Below are positions 9,723-19,900 of a stretch of 64,000 bases of DNA, piece by piece. The notes beneath the pieces are model-generated. The model was not told the DNA's origin. It did not search any database and saw nothing but the letters and a program-made list of their open reading frames with translations. Made by a program: the position numbers and the translations under genes. The stretch comes from SAR202 cluster bacterium bin127 (GTDB taxonomy: Bacteria > Chloroflexota > Dehalococcoidia > Lucifugimonadales > Lucifugimonadaceae). Location of the stretch: the NCBI GenBank assembly GCA_002239045.1, contig MPNN01000002.1:349061-413060 (forward strand), read 5' to 3'. Each line of letters opens with the position of its first letter. The stretch's first letter is position 1.

Positions 9723-9753
9723 TTGGAGCGGATCGAGACCGCTTCAATTCTTT
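9723..9753 (+). terminator. Intrinsic terminator after rho
   Basis: Stem TTGGAGCGG / CCGCTTCAA (nine pairs with one G-U) around a seven-base loop, followed by TTCTTT. It lies 29 bases after the rho stop. Confidence 0.6.
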
Positions 9754-9898
9754 CGATGGAACAAAATCCACGTCGAGAACGTTTATCTTTATGAACGCGT
9801 GTGAACGCGGTTCGACGTTGACGCGACGGAAATCGATTTTCTTGGATCGAAAGTCGACTCGCCGGTTAACGCACGCGACCAATCTGGAATAGGCTCCG

Positions 9899-12800
9899 AT
9901 GAGAACTCCGCAGCACAACACTAAGTACATAAAGTGGAACTTTTTGGGAATTGCGCTGATCGTCTCCATTGCGTTCGGCGTGTTCGGGGTGCAGATGAGC
10001 GGATACGGCGTGCAACGTGCGGACGCTGCCACAGGGGTGATTGATGCTCTGAACGTCGGCACGTGTCTGGCCACGGATGCCTCGGTATTCGAGGACGAAA
10101 CATGCCATTTGTCCGACCGGTCCGATGGTTGGGAAATCCGGGATGAGATCGAAGATGCGCGGACCCTGTATGCGACGTATGCCCACGATCCCAAGACGGC
10201 TTGGGATGAGCCGCGAGCGATCCTTGAAGATACCGATCTCCTTAAGATCAGCATCTACGATCCCGACCGCGACAAACGAACCGGCGTGCTGGTGAGAGGT
10301 GAGGGCCATGCCGAAATTGTCGGCGACTTGGCGGAGATTAGACGACTGCTGCGAAACCGCGATCTCATCGCCAGCGATGAAGATACTGTATTCGAAACGG
10401 GTACGAGACTCACAGTCCGCGACTCGAGCGGGGTCGCTACTATTCCAACTTCGGGCAGTCGAACGCTGAACTTTGAATACGGCTCGAGCTATAAGCCGAT
10501 GGACGGTGACAGCAATATCCGTTTCTTCGGTTGCGTAACCGATCTTGTTGTCTGTTCGCTGTCGAGTAGCGGTGATGACAGGTTGACCGATGTGAGCGAT
10601 TCGGTAGGAGTCGACGAAGACCGTGTATCCGGTAGCGTTAGCCCGTCGGTCGCCCCTTGGCTGGCCGTCAACGCCAGCGTGCCGGCGAGCAAGAACGTCT
10701 TGATCCATGCCATCTTTTACGAGACCAGCGGGCGCGAAGAGATGGTCGGCGATCGGTCGTATTACCACTGCGGCGTATCCAGCACCACCGATCCAACACG
10801 CGAGCGGAACGATGTTTGGAGGTGCGGAAGCAGCGAGGCGGACGAGCGGGACGGCGGCCGTGATGTGCAATACACGAGCAATGAAATCGACGGCAATGAC
10901 CAGCTGCTGCTTCTGGCTAGCTCCGACGGCGACCGCGACGCCGTAAATCTACATCTGGAGGAGACCGGTCTATTCACTGGCCGGTACGAAGGGTACGTAC
11001 GGTTGACCGACACCAATGGCGATGGGCGATACTCCTCAAGCGATACACAAAGTACTAACTGGGGAGCGCGCGTGCGCGACGCGGCGGGCAGCGGGGAGTC
11101 GGATACGGCGGTGCTTGGCGTTGCGAGCGGCCCGGTAACTATCGAGTATCGCGATTCAGGCGGACGCCGACGAACGCTCCGCATCGCGATCGATTATGAA
11201 CCGCCGCGCATCGAAATCGATCAGCCTCGGCACGCATCTTCCAGCGATGACCATTCGCCGGACTTCATCGGATCGTTTGACGACAACGACTCCGGCCTCG
11301 CTCGAGACTCGTTCCGATTGGTCGTGGACAACGACTCGGATTCCTCACGCAACTTTGCGCTTGATGGCATCGTTCCGAGATTCAATGTCCGAGGAAGCGG
11401 CCCGAACGGAAGCGTGTCTCGACGAGAGGACTATGTCGGATACAACACCTCGAGGGACGACCCGTTCGGCGTTATCGACCCGCGTCGACTGTTCGACCTG
11501 GGAGACGACTCGTGCAGTCGGAATCAAGACCGGTGCTACATCGAGGCTGACAACTACAACGATGGCGCTAGCTCCGGCCGTTTCGACGATTCGGTGCGCT
11601 TACGGCTTGGAGGCGATGAACAGGAGTTCGGTGTCGATTTCCAAGCCTTTGTCGTCGACATTGCCGGAAATATCGGGTTCTCCGATGCCGACCGTGATGA
11701 TCCGTATTTCATCGACGATCTTGGGGAAGAAGACCCGCGTGATCGGAATCAGCCCAACGTTTTGGGATATCTCTCCGCGCACATCGTTGGCCTTGATGAA
11801 AAAGATCCGGAGATCAGTACTGAGCGATCTGCGACTGGTTACTATGGTCGGGACCGCGACGATGACCCCGTGCCCGACCGGCGCGGCGTAATGCTCGTGT
11901 TCGACGGACCTATTAATCCTTCGTCTATCGGATTGAACACGTTCTATGTCGAGCTGGATGATGGTTCGGAGGCCGAGGTGGTCGACGTCGATGTCGACGA
12001 AGAACATGTCTTCTTGAAGTTGGCGGACGAACTCGATTCGGATGAGACGCCGTATGTTGGCATCTCGGCTGGCGAGAGCGTCCGTGACTTCGCGGGCAAT
12101 ATCACGTCGGGCCGCGAGTTACGACGATTTGAAGCTAACGACGGTATCGGGCCACGTTTAACTGTGACGTTGAGCGGTGGTTCGGGCCGGGGAGATGAAT
12201 TTGAAGGCCCGGATCGGCTGACGAACAGTTTCATCAACATCCACGTCGAATCGGACGAACCGTTGCAGGGAACTCCGACGGTCGTAGTGGTGTGTGAAAG
12301 CTTGAGTTGGGAAGAGACGGTCAACGGGCGCAAGATCGAGTACGACGTAGACGATTTCATTGCGAATCGTCACGGCGCCTTCTCCGGCGAGCCACGCGAA
12401 CCTTCCGGCACTGATTACACCTGTGGATACAACCGTGACCGAGACAGTCGTGGCGATTCCTTCCAGCTGACCGAAAGGTCGATGAATTCAAGGCCCGGTG
12501 AGAACTGGGAGGTCGAGTGGCTCAACACGCGCAGCGGCATCGCATCGCTCGAAGATGGTCGACTGCGGGTCGTGGCATTCGCGCGCGACCGGTCGCGGCA
12601 CGTCCGCGATGGTCAGCGCGTGCAGAGCTGGGGCGCGGCATCGACCGATTTCACCTTGGACACCGAGTTCCTGTCTCCGCTACGATCTGGCGGCGGTGAA
12701 GTTCAACCCGAAGACGACTCGACATCGACCGAACTGCGTCCCTTCATCTTCATCGAATTCGCCGAGGCGACCACAGTCACCCTCGACAGCGTGACGCTGG

Positions 12801-13525
12801 ATGGCGTTGAGATCAAAGACGACTTTACGAACCGGGAGACGAACCGTTTCGTCTACTGGCCGCCCAGCATCTCGCGCGGAGAGCATGAGATCGTCGTCGA
12901 AGCGACCGACGCCGCGGGCAATCCGTTGGAGTTCGATCTCGAATTCGTCTCAACCCAGCGCGGCGACTTCGTATTGGACCTCGTCACTGGCTGGAACGCG
13001 ATATCAGTGCCGGCCGATCCGATAGATACGAGCATCGAGACCGTGTTCACGAATCCGGCGATCCAAGCGGTCATTGGATGGGATACCCAAGGATGGCGCG
13101 TTGCGGTTCGCCGCGACGGCATCTGGGAATCGAGCCAGTCCTTCGGTACCTTGCCCGACATCCGTGCCCGTTACGGTTACTGGGTGAAGTCCGCATCCTT
13201 TGTACAGCAGCCCGTCGCGCTACGCGGCACGATCCGGCGCAGCGACGGCGTCGTCCCGAGCCTCTACGAGATTCCGACATTGGATGGCTGGAACTTCGTC
13301 GGCGTAGTCGACAACGACGGCGACCAGACCGAAGACCACTTCGGCGTCTCCCTCCGCGACAGCCAAGCCGCGCCCGTGACCGCCAGCGACTACCTAGGCC
13401 CAAACTTCATCCGCGCCTACACCTGGGACGCCACCTTCAGCCGCTTCAACACCCTCCGCCCAAGCGACACGATGACGATCGGCGACGGGGTTTGGGTGTT
13501 TTATGGGGGTGGGATCGCGCCTTAG
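9899..13525 (+). CDS. Large secreted surface-type protein, paralog 1 of 5
   Basis: A 1,208-residue exported protein. The signal peptide ends at ADA|ATG near residue 43, the same AxA-ATG junction as in the other four paralogs. Landmarks in order: GVIDALNVGTC, LYATYAHDPKT with PRAIL and LLKIS (about 85-120), a calcium-loop-like DTNGDGRYSSSD (about 374), VDFQAFVVDIAGNIGFSD (about 577), a Gly-rich LTVTLSGGSGRG (about 755), then two C-terminal modules starting GWNAISVP (about 1029) and GWNFVGVVDNDGDQ (about 1130). It ends GGGIAP. There is no C-terminal membrane anchor or LPXTG. Repeated beta-sandwich-like segments and Asp-rich loops suggest an S-layer or adhesin role, which is inference. It groups with paralog 2 by its C-terminal WDTQGWRVAVRRDG. 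Confidence 0.8.
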   Translation: MRTPQHNTKYIKWNFLGIALIVSIAFGVFGVQMSGYGVQRADAATGVIDALNVGTCLATDASVFEDETCHLSDRSDGWEIRDEIEDARTLYATYAHDPKTAWDEPRAILEDTDLLKISIYDPDRDKRTGVLVRGEGHAEIVGDLAEIRRLLRNRDLIASDEDTVFETGTRLTVRDSSGVATIPTSGSRTLNFEYGSSYKPMDGDSNIRFFGCVTDLVVCSLSSSGDDRLTDVSDSVGVDEDRVSGSVSPSVAPWLAVNASVPASKNVLIHAIFYETSGREEMVGDRSYYHCGVSSTTDPTRERNDVWRCGSSEADERDGGRDVQYTSNEIDGNDQLLLLASSDGDRDAVNLHLEETGLFTGRYEGYVRLTDTNGDGRYSSSDTQSTNWGARVRDAAGSGESDTAVLGVASGPVTIEYRDSGGRRRTLRIAIDYEPPRIEIDQPRHASSSDDHSPDFIGSFDDNDSGLARDSFRLVVDNDSDSSRNFALDGIVPRFNVRGSGPNGSVSRREDYVGYNTSRDDPFGVIDPRRLFDLGDDSCSRNQDRCYIEADNYNDGASSGRFDDSVRLRLGGDEQEFGVDFQAFVVDIAGNIGFSDADRDDPYFIDDLGEEDPRDRNQPNVLGYLSAHIVGLDEKDPEISTERSATGYYGRDRDDDPVPDRRGVMLVFDGPINPSSIGLNTFYVELDDGSEAEVVDVDVDEEHVFLKLADELDSDETPYVGISAGESVRDFAGNITSGRELRRFEANDGIGPRLTVTLSGGSGRGDEFEGPDRLTNSFINIHVESDEPLQGTPTVVVVCESLSWEETVNGRKIEYDVDDFIANRHGAFSGEPREPSGTDYTCGYNRDRDSRGDSFQLTERSMNSRPGENWEVEWLNTRSGIASLEDGRLRVVAFARDRSRHVRDGQRVQSWGAASTDFTLDTEFLSPLRSGGGEVQPEDDSTSTELRPFIFIEFAEATTVTLDSVTLDGVEIKDDFTNRETNRFVYWPPSISRGEHEIVVEATDAAGNPLEFDLEFVSTQRGDFVLDLVTGWNAISVPADPIDTSIETVFTNPAIQAVIGWDTQGWRVAVRRDGIWESSQSFGTLPDIRARYGYWVKSASFVQQPVALRGTIRRSDGVVPSLYEIPTLDGWNFVGVVDNDGDQTEDHFGVSLRDSQAAPVTASDYLGPNFIRAYTWDATFSRFNTLRPSDTMTIGDGVWVFYGGGIAP

Positions 13526-13534
13526 GGGGTTGTT

Positions 13535-13676
13535 TTGAACTAGGATGCGAAGGATGGGGAAGGATTTTAAGGATGGGTTGTTGTGAGAGGTCCTACGTCA
13601 TTCCGGCGAAAGCCGGAATCCAGGGGGTGGTGGGGATCATTCCCATCTTTTCCAATCATGCGCATCATAGTTCAAA
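13535..13676 (+). repeat. MITE-like palindromic element with internal hairpin
   Basis: Left arm TTGAACTAGGATGCGAAGG continues in GGAT-containing units about ten bases apart. The centre is the hairpin ATTCCGGCGAAAGCCGGAAT, and the right arm ends GCGCATCATAGTTCAAA. It begins ten bases after the stop of surface paralog 1. This is the simplest copy of the family seen through the window. Confidence 0.7.
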
Positions 13677-13682
13677 GGCGGG

Positions 13683-14126
13683 TTAGGGGCGAGGGTTCCA
13701 ATTTCCAGCGGCCAACTCGGAAAGGTACCTGATGTGTTGGTTTCGTTCGTTTTCATCCGCTAGTGCCGTTTGGGGCAGAAGAATAAGGGCGTGGTAGGGG
13801 TTTTCGGGCATCTGGCCGATGGCTGGTGCAGGGTCAGCTTGTACTTTGAATCCTCTGTTCGTTATTTCTTTAACCGGGAGCATTCCCCAACCTTGAAACC
13901 TACGTTTCCCCGATGTACCGCGCTGAAGGATGATGTTTACAAGGTCGGTGATTTCGCCTCGTTTCTCGGCTGCGCTTACGCGGTTGACAGATAACTCGGG
14001 ACCGTCCTTGATGTTTTGACGCATCGAGTCGTAGATCGCCTCGGGGGTACGCGCTCTTGGTTCAGATGAGCGCGTTATATCGTGCCCCACATCCTCATCC
14101 AGTTCGACCGGTCCCAAACGAATCAT
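13683..14126 (-). CDS. Hypothetical protein paired with chimeric antitoxin-like gene
   Basis: A 147-residue protein if started at ATG 14126, five bases after the stop of the antitoxin-like gene; the longer track start overlaps that gene and is unlikely. It contains EAIYDSMRQNIKDG, then VSAAEKRGEITDLVNIIL and a C-terminal MPENPYHALILLPQ. I do not recognise the family, and it has no PIN-domain acidic pattern. Its position directly downstream of a gene with an antitoxin N-terminus makes it a candidate toxin or regulated partner by context only. No transmembrane segment or signal peptide is apparent. Confidence 0.55.
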   Translation of the reverse strand: MIRLGPVELDEDVGHDITRSSEPRARTPEAIYDSMRQNIKDGPELSVNRVSAAEKRGEITDLVNIILQRGTSGKRRFQGWGMLPVKEITNRGFKVQADPAPAIGQMPENPYHALILLPQTALADENERNQHIRYLSELAAGNWNPRP

Positions 14127-14131
14127 ACCGT

Positions 14132-14602
14132 TCAATATCGGACAGTTTCCAACAGCGCCTTCAAGAATCCTGCGCGCTCGGCCTCCCCCATATCCTTGTA
14201 CCGCGCGTATGATCTGACGTTGAACATCACCGACACCTCGCCGTTTTCCTGACACTCGACCGAGATGTAGTTGAGATCTGCGCCCCGGGCGGTTGCCATC
14301 ATTCCTTCCTCTAGGACAGCCACGCTAGATAACCCTTGTGGGCAATGATCATCCATCATCTTCACTGCTCGTAGCGCGTTCGATAGAACCGAATCGCTTG
14401 GCGTCGGAATCTCTTCCTCTTCAGCCTCCTCAAGCGCGTCTTTGAAGCGGAGTTTGGCTTCGGCGATGGTTGCGGGTGAGATCCCCTCGTTTCCGCGTCG
14501 CAAAGCCTCATTCGCCACCTGCTCGAAGGGCTTTTTCTCGTCTCGACTTCGCTTTTCGAGAATCTCAGCGACATCATCATCGATCGTCAATGTGGCTCTC
14601 AT
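14132..14602 (-). CDS. Antitoxin-like protein with shared N-terminus and different C-terminus
   Basis: A 156-residue protein from ATG 14602. The first 34 or so residues, MRATLTIDDDVAEILEKRSR onward to ANEALRRG, are the ribbon-helix-helix type VapB N-terminus and are identical to the vapB at 15484-15753. After that the sequence changes completely to an acidic stretch ALEEAEEEEIPTPSD and a C-terminal domain with VSVMFNVRSYARYKDMGEAE. The identical part continues upstream through the promoter region, so this is a segmental duplication fused to another gene body. It likely binds the same operator type. The function of the C-terminal domain is unknown. Confidence 0.7.
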   Translation of the reverse strand: MRATLTIDDDVAEILEKRSRDEKKPFEQVANEALRRGNEGISPATIAEAKLRFKDALEEAEEEEIPTPSDSVLSNALRAVKMMDDHCPQGLSSVAVLEEGMMATARGADLNYISVECQENGEVSVMFNVRSYARYKDMGEAERAGFLKALLETVRY

Positions 14603-14648
14603 ACAGATACCTCGCATCGCTTCAACACATGCCAACAAGTCTATACAG
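14500..14648 (-). repeat. 149-bp duplicated antitoxin N-terminus and upstream region, copy A
   Basis: Identical by eye over 149 bases to 15651-15799. It covers the first 34 codons of the antitoxin reading frame and about 46 bases upstream of its ATG, so promoter and DNA-binding domain were copied together. Confidence 0.9.
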
Positions 14649-14654
14649 GGGGGG

Positions 14655-15026
14655 TGAACTAGGATGGGCATGATTTGGAATGATGGGAATGATGGGTTGT
14701 TGTGGGTGGGGATTGTTGCGTTGATGTGGGTTGGGGGGGCTGGGGGTGGTTTGCTGCGTGACGACTGTCATTCCGGGGGTTTGCGGGAAACTGGGCCTAC
14801 GTCATTCCCGCGCACGGGTGCTGTGCATAACCCTCCCCCTTGATGCCCAAGGGGGAATTAAAGGGGGTTTAGGTGTGGCGTTTAGCTTTGCGCTCCGTTG
14901 CCCGGCCCCTCTGGATTCCGGCTTTCGCCGGAATGACGGTAGTTATGCACAGCACCCGGACGCGGGAATCTATGGGGGTGGTGGGGATCATTCCCATCTT
15001 TTCCAATCCTCCGCATCATAGTTCAA
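14655..15026 (+). repeat. Compound palindromic-repeat island
   Basis: Outer arms TGAACTAGGATGGGCATGA and CCGCATCATAGTTCAAA enclose several nested palindromes, including ATTCCGGC hairpins and a segment with GGTGCTGTGCATAAC and its inverse GTTATGCACAGCACCC. It looks like one element inserted in another. No gene is seen here. Confidence 0.6.
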
Positions 15027-15061
15027 AGGCGGGAATGGCGTGGTGGATTTGCGCGTTATCG

Positions 15062-15487
15062 TTACAGAGGGTCTATCCACTTGAGGCCGGGGAACTGCGC
15101 AAACTTGGAGTCTTTTGAGTGGACTTCTGCGTTGTGCTCAATAGCGATAGCCGCGATGTGGGCATCGGTAACGACGTTGCGGCTAGTTCCTGTTGCCTCA
15201 ACCATTAGTCGCATTACATCAAAGTGATCGGCTCCGGGGTGTATCGCGAAGATGTGCGTGCGTTCAAACCAATTTCGGACACGGTCTATAGAAACGACCG
15301 GAGAGACTGGTGGGGCGATGACTTTCGGATTAGCCATCAAGCGGACGAAGCCAGTTGAAACTGCCGAAGGTATGCCAACATCCTCAGATCCTTCGAGCAA
15401 ACCGTACCACCAATCCTTGGCGACGTTGTGCATGGGAGAGGTTTCGTTGTAGGCGTAGACCAACATGTTTACATCCGGAACGATCAC
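15062..15487 (-). CDS. vapC: VapC-type PIN-domain toxin
   Basis: A 141-residue PIN-domain ribonuclease, normally a tRNA or rRNA endonuclease held inactive by VapB. The first acidic residue is in MIVPDVNMLVYAYNE (Asp5). The conserved Asn-x-x-x-x-Asp block is seen as TSRNVVTDAHIAAIAIEHNAE, and the late acidic residue as SKDSKFAQFPGLKW. Its start overlaps the vapB stop by four bases (ATGA), the classic antitoxin-first arrangement. It lies in a repeat island between surface paralogs 1 and 2. Confidence 0.9.
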   Translation of the reverse strand: MIVPDVNMLVYAYNETSPMHNVAKDWWYGLLEGSEDVGIPSAVSTGFVRLMANPKVIAPPVSPVVSIDRVRNWFERTHIFAIHPGADHFDVMRLMVEATGTSRNVVTDAHIAAIAIEHNAEVHSKDSKFAQFPGLKWIDPL

Positions 15488-15753
15488 TCTCTGATACTCC
15501 GAAGGTAGTCTTCCACTTCCATATCTGCCAAGATCTCTTTTAGTCGCGCGGGGTCATCGCCGGCCATCCATTTACCGTCGTGCGGTTTCAATTCAGACGG
15601 CTCCTTCGCCGGTTGCTGGGCGTCAGCAGTTTGTGGAGATGTTCCGCGCCGCAAAGCCTCATTCGCCACCTGCTCGAAGGGCTTTTTCTCGTCTCGACTT
15701 CGCTTTTCGAGAATCTCAGCGACATCATCATCGATCGTCAATGTGGCTCTCAT
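15484..15753 (-). CDS. vapB: VapB-type antitoxin
   Basis: An 89-residue antitoxin starting at ATG 15753; the track start 12 codons earlier lacks support. The N-terminal MRATLTIDDDVAEILEKRSR is a ribbon-helix-helix-type DNA-binding segment. The C-terminal PARLKEILADMEVEDYLRS is the expected toxin-wrapping helix. It neutralises the VapC encoded downstream and should repress its own promoter. The N-terminal half is identical to that of the chimeric gene at 14132-14602. Confidence 0.85.
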   Translation of the reverse strand: MRATLTIDDDVAEILEKRSRDEKKPFEQVANEALRRGTSPQTADAQQPAKEPSELKPHDGKWMAGDDPARLKEILADMEVEDYLRSIRE

Positions 15754-15799
15754 ACAGATACCTCGCATCGCTTCAACACATGCCAACAAGTCTATACAG
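15651..15799 (-). repeat. 149-bp duplicated antitoxin N-terminus and upstream region, copy B
   Basis: Identical by eye to 14500-14648. The identity runs through the ATG of vapB and about 46 bases upstream, and ends at TCTATACAG. This copy sits in the intact VapBC operon and is probably the parent. Confidence 0.9.
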
Positions 15800-15817
15800 C
15801 CGGTGATTGGTGCGGTT

Positions 15818-15984
15818 TTGAACTAGGATTTGAAGGATTGGTAAGGATTTTAATGATGGGTTGTTGTGGGAGGGGGTTGTTGCGTTGATGTCGGTTGCGC
15901 TGGCCTCCGTCATTCCCGCGGACGCGGGAATCTAGGGGGTGGGGATCATTCCCATCTTTTGCCATCATGGGCATCATAGTTCAC
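15818..15984 (+). repeat. MITE-like palindromic element
   Basis: Left arm TTGAACTAGGATTTGAAGG, centre hairpin ATTCCCGCGGACGCGGGAAT, right arm GGGCATCATAGTTCACA. It lies immediately upstream of the minus-strand vapB promoter region. Confidence 0.65.
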
Positions 15985-16074
15985 AGGCTGGCGGGGAACG
16001 GTGATGAGCGATCCATCTGATACGATAAAGGCGCGGTTAATCTGTGAACGTGCGATTTCATAAGGCGGAACGGA

Positions 16075-16311
16075 ATGCCGACACTCGAAGAACGTGTTGA
16101 ACAGTTAGAAGCTGATCTCCCGACGCGTCGGGCGTATGTCGTAGAACTGCAGTCACTCCGGCAAGGCCAGCAATTTCTGCTTCAGCGCATGGGTGCGCTG
16201 GAGCAGCGCGTGGGTCGCCTAGAAAGTGATATGGCAGAAGTGAAGTCCACACTCGCAGAGATAATGACTGACCTCAAATCGATCCTGCAACACTTCAAGA
16301 TCGAAACGTAG
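16075..16311 (+). CDS. Small coiled-coil protein, paralog A
   Basis: A 78-residue protein, MPTLEERVEQLEADLPTRR, with heptads through MGALEQRVGRLESDMAEVK to the end and no transmembrane segment. A paralog lies at 21474-21752, and the 70 or so bases upstream are also conserved between the two, including AACGTGCGATTTCATAAGG just before the start. That AAGG-containing stretch is the likely ribosome site. I do not recognise the family; a self-assembling coiled coil is the only visible property. It sits alone in a repeat island. Confidence 0.8.
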   Translation: MPTLEERVEQLEADLPTRRAYVVELQSLRQGQQFLLQRMGALEQRVGRLESDMAEVKSTLAEIMTDLKSILQHFKIET

Positions 16312-16323
16312 ATCATCTCTCCA

Positions 16324-16715
16324 ATTGAACTAGGATTTGAAGGATTGGGAAGGATTTAAAGGATGGGTTGTTGTGGGTGGGGTTGTTGCGTTGATGTCGA
16401 GGTTTTTGAACTATGATGCGAAAGATTGGTAAGGATGGAAATGATGGGTTGTTGTGGGAGGGGGGTGTTGCGTTGATGCGGGTCGCGCGGGCTGGGCGTC
16501 GTTCGCTGCGTGACAACCGTCATTCCGGCGAAAGCCGGAATCCACGGGGGCGGCGGGGATCATTGGCATCTTTTGCCATCATGGGCATCATAGTTCAGAG
16601 GCTGGCGAGGGAACGGCGTGCTTTATGTTCCCTGGTTTCCCGCGTGCGCGGGAATGACGGTGGCGGGGATCATGGGCATCATAGTTCAGAGGCGGCGGCA
16701 TCCTAGTTCTCGCGA
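16324..16715 (+). repeat. Nested MITE-like elements
   Basis: At least two left arms (TTGAACTAGGATTTGAAGG and TTGAACTATGATGCGAAAG) are followed by an ATTCCGGCGAAAGCCGGAAT hairpin, a right arm ending CATCATAGTTCAG, a second hairpin TTCCCGCGTGCGCGGGAA, and two more right-arm ends. No gene is seen between 16312 and 16744. Confidence 0.6.
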
Positions 16716-16744
16716 AAATGCTTCGCTAAACGCGTTGTGGTGCA

Positions 16745-16774
16745 TTGAATCGGATTCGTCTGGATTCGTATATT
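16745..16774 (+). promoter_or_regulatory. Predicted promoter of surface paralog 2
   Basis: TTGAAT, an 18-base spacer and TATATT, followed by CGG. The same TATATTCGG block is the -10 region of paralogs 4 and 5. The leader to ATG 16922 is about 145 bases. Confidence 0.5.
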
Positions 16775-16921
16775 CGGGAACATGAACGCCAAATGGCGAA
16801 CTTTTGTGTATGCGAGCGAGGGATTGCTTGCGTCTGAAGGTCAGCCTGAGGCGAGGTTCTATCGACAAATACGGTGACCCACAAGACAGTGAGTGAGATC
16901 CGCATGAGAGAGAGAATTAGC

Positions 16922-19900
16922 ATGAAATCGAAGATGCTGGGTGCGCTGGCACTCTTTACGCTAATCGGCGCGCTGTTTATTTTGCAGTCGGCAGGAACTG
17001 GCCCGCCAACCGTGGATGCGGCGACCGGCAGCATCGACGCGTTGAATATGGGGACGTGTCTGACGACGGACGCAACCCTGTTCAAGGATGAAGACTGCGA
17101 CCTGTCCGGTGAGTACGATGGGGTCAAGTGGGAGATTCGCGACAAGGTCGTCGAGGTCTCTACGCTCTATGCGACATACGCGCATGACCCGAAGACTTCG
17201 TCGGACGCGCCGAGGGCGATCCTTACCAACTCTGACCTGATCAAGATCAGCATCGCCGATACCGGACGCGACAAGCGGACGGGTGTGTTGGTACGAGGGC
17301 GTTCTTATGAGGGCGTAAACGATGATTCCGACGCGGATGACACTGCCGTCGATTTCGACGAGGATCAATCCGGTTCGCTGGCGGTTTTAATCAGAACGGA
17401 TTTGGACGCCGATGGTTTGAGTTACCAGACAGCTGTTGATCTGGATACTACCGACACTGATGAAGATATCAAGTTCACGTCTGAGGAAGCCGGAAATGGC
17501 ACGGACGGGATATGGCTATACCAGGGTGCTGCTACAGTTACAACTTCCGAAGTAACTTCCAGCGGCAATTACACGCTGAACTTTACGCGAGACGGTGGTA
17601 TTGGTGATGGGGTAGCTAATCCTTGGCAATTCAAGCCGGCCGATTTCGATGTCGCCAACGGTGCTGAGGTTAGGTTCTACGGTTGTGTTTCTACTAATGC
17701 AACATGCGGGGACGACGGGACTTCTCCTAATTTCACGGATCCCATCAAAAAGTTGACCGAATTGGAGGTTGACGAGGACGCGTCGAACGGCGACGCTGGG
17801 GGCAACACCGCGCCGTGGCTCGGAGTGAATGCAAGTGTGCCTAGCGGCTCAAGAGTCGTCATCCTCGCCATCTACTACCGCACGAGCAATGAAGAGAACT
17901 TGGTTGGTGGGCAGACCTACCGCGAGTGTTCGGGAGAAGGTAATACTCCAACCAAGACGAATGGTGATACGTGGAGGTGCTCGCCTGATGGTACGTTGAG
18001 CACGAACGATGGCGTGGGCGGTGAGGATAATGTCGTCTTCACCGACAATGAGAAGAATCGCAACACTGCGTTGGAGGTTCGGGCATTAGCGGATGGCAAC
18101 CTTGAAAATCGAAGTGTCGACCTGTTCCTGACGGAGACGGGGCGCTTCGATGGTGTCTATCAGGGCTACCTGCGGCTGACCGATGCCAATGGCGATGGTA
18201 GAGGCACTGGCACAAGTCCAGATAACTGGGGTCGCGTAGTTGGAGACGGCAAGACGGATAACTCTATTGGCAATGCGGCGGTTCTGGCGGTTCAGAGCGG
18301 TCCGGTGACGATCGAGTACCGTGACAGCAGTGGGACGAAGCGCACGTTGCGCATCGAGATCGACAACCGGGCGCCGACGATAACGGTTGCGAACCCGGCG
18401 CACGGCGCTGCCAGCGGAGACCAATCGCCCGACTTCGCGGGCGCGATGGAAGACACCGACTCCGGTCTGGTGGACGGCTCGTTCCGACTTGTGGTCGACA
18501 ACAAGGTCGACAGCAACGGAGCACCAGGCAGTAACAGTGACTACGCTTTGGAAGCCAAGGCGCCGAATGCGGAAAAAGTAATTCTGAGAACAGTAAGCCC
18601 GGTTCTAAAGCGAGCGACACGCATAGCAGATTACGCCGGGTATTCCGCTTCGGACCAGACATTCGGAATTTCAGATGCGGATGCTCTCTACGCCTTGGGC
18701 GATGATGCGTGTGACGATGGTCAAGAGGTTTGCCACATCTTGTCGGATGAGTACGACGACGGCGCCACTCGTGGCACGTTCGAGGACTCGCTGCGGCTGG
18801 ATCTGTGGGAGACCGAGGGCGAGACTCTGGTGTTGCGTGACAAGGAGTTCCAGATCGACTTCCAGGCGTTCGTGATGGACATGGCGGGGAACATCGGTTT
18901 CTCGGATTCCGATCCTGCGAACCCGCGCTTCATCAACGACCTTGGCACGGAAACCGCTGACCGCGACCTGGAAATAGCGAAGCAAGTTCTCGGTTACTAC
19001 TCGGCGCACATCATCACCTTGGACGAGAAGGATCCGGAGGTCATGACCGACGAGTCGGCTACTGGCTACTACGGTAGGACATCGGACAAGAGCTTGATTG
19101 CGGATCGTTCGGGTATCGTGGTGGTGTTCGACAACAATGTCGCGGCGAGCTCGATCTCGACCGACACGTTCACGGTTGAGTTGGACGACGAGTCGGCGGC
19201 GCAGATCACGGACGTGGAGGTAGATGGCAAGTACGTCTTCCTGAAGCTCGCTTCGGAGCTGGCGTCTGACGCCACGCCGGAGATCGACATCGCGCAGGGC
19301 GCGAAGGTCGAGGACATGGCCGGCAACGAGACGTTCGGCCGGGAGCTGGAAGCGTTCGATGCCAAAGACGGGATCTCCCCGCGGCTGACGGTGACGTTGA
19401 GCGGCGGTTCCGGCACTGGCACCGGCAATGAAGGCCCGGACAAGCTGACTAGGGATCAGATCATGGTTCATGTGTCGTCCGACGAGCCGTTGCAAGGGTC
19501 GCCGAGAGTGGATGTCGTTTGCACCAGCCTGGAATGGATGAGCCAAGACGATACGAAGATGGATGTCGACGACTACGTTGCGAACCGCATGAGGGCTTCC
19601 AGTAGCGAACCAATGGACAATCCGAAAGAAACGATGGAACGTGCCAACAGAAACGAAGTGTACGACTACACCTGCGGTTACGAGGATGCCGACAGCGACC
19701 TCGTGCAGGCATACTCGCCGAACTCTGGGAGTCGTGCGCTTGCTCTGCCGGGCGAGAACTGGCAGTACACTTGGCAGAACCCGCCCAGCGCCGATATGGC
19801 ACTAGAGGATGGCGGAGCCACCGTAGTGGTATTCGCGAGCGACCGTTCGCGTTACACGATGGGCAGCGATGCCAGCGTCCGTAACTGGGGTTCAGCTTCG

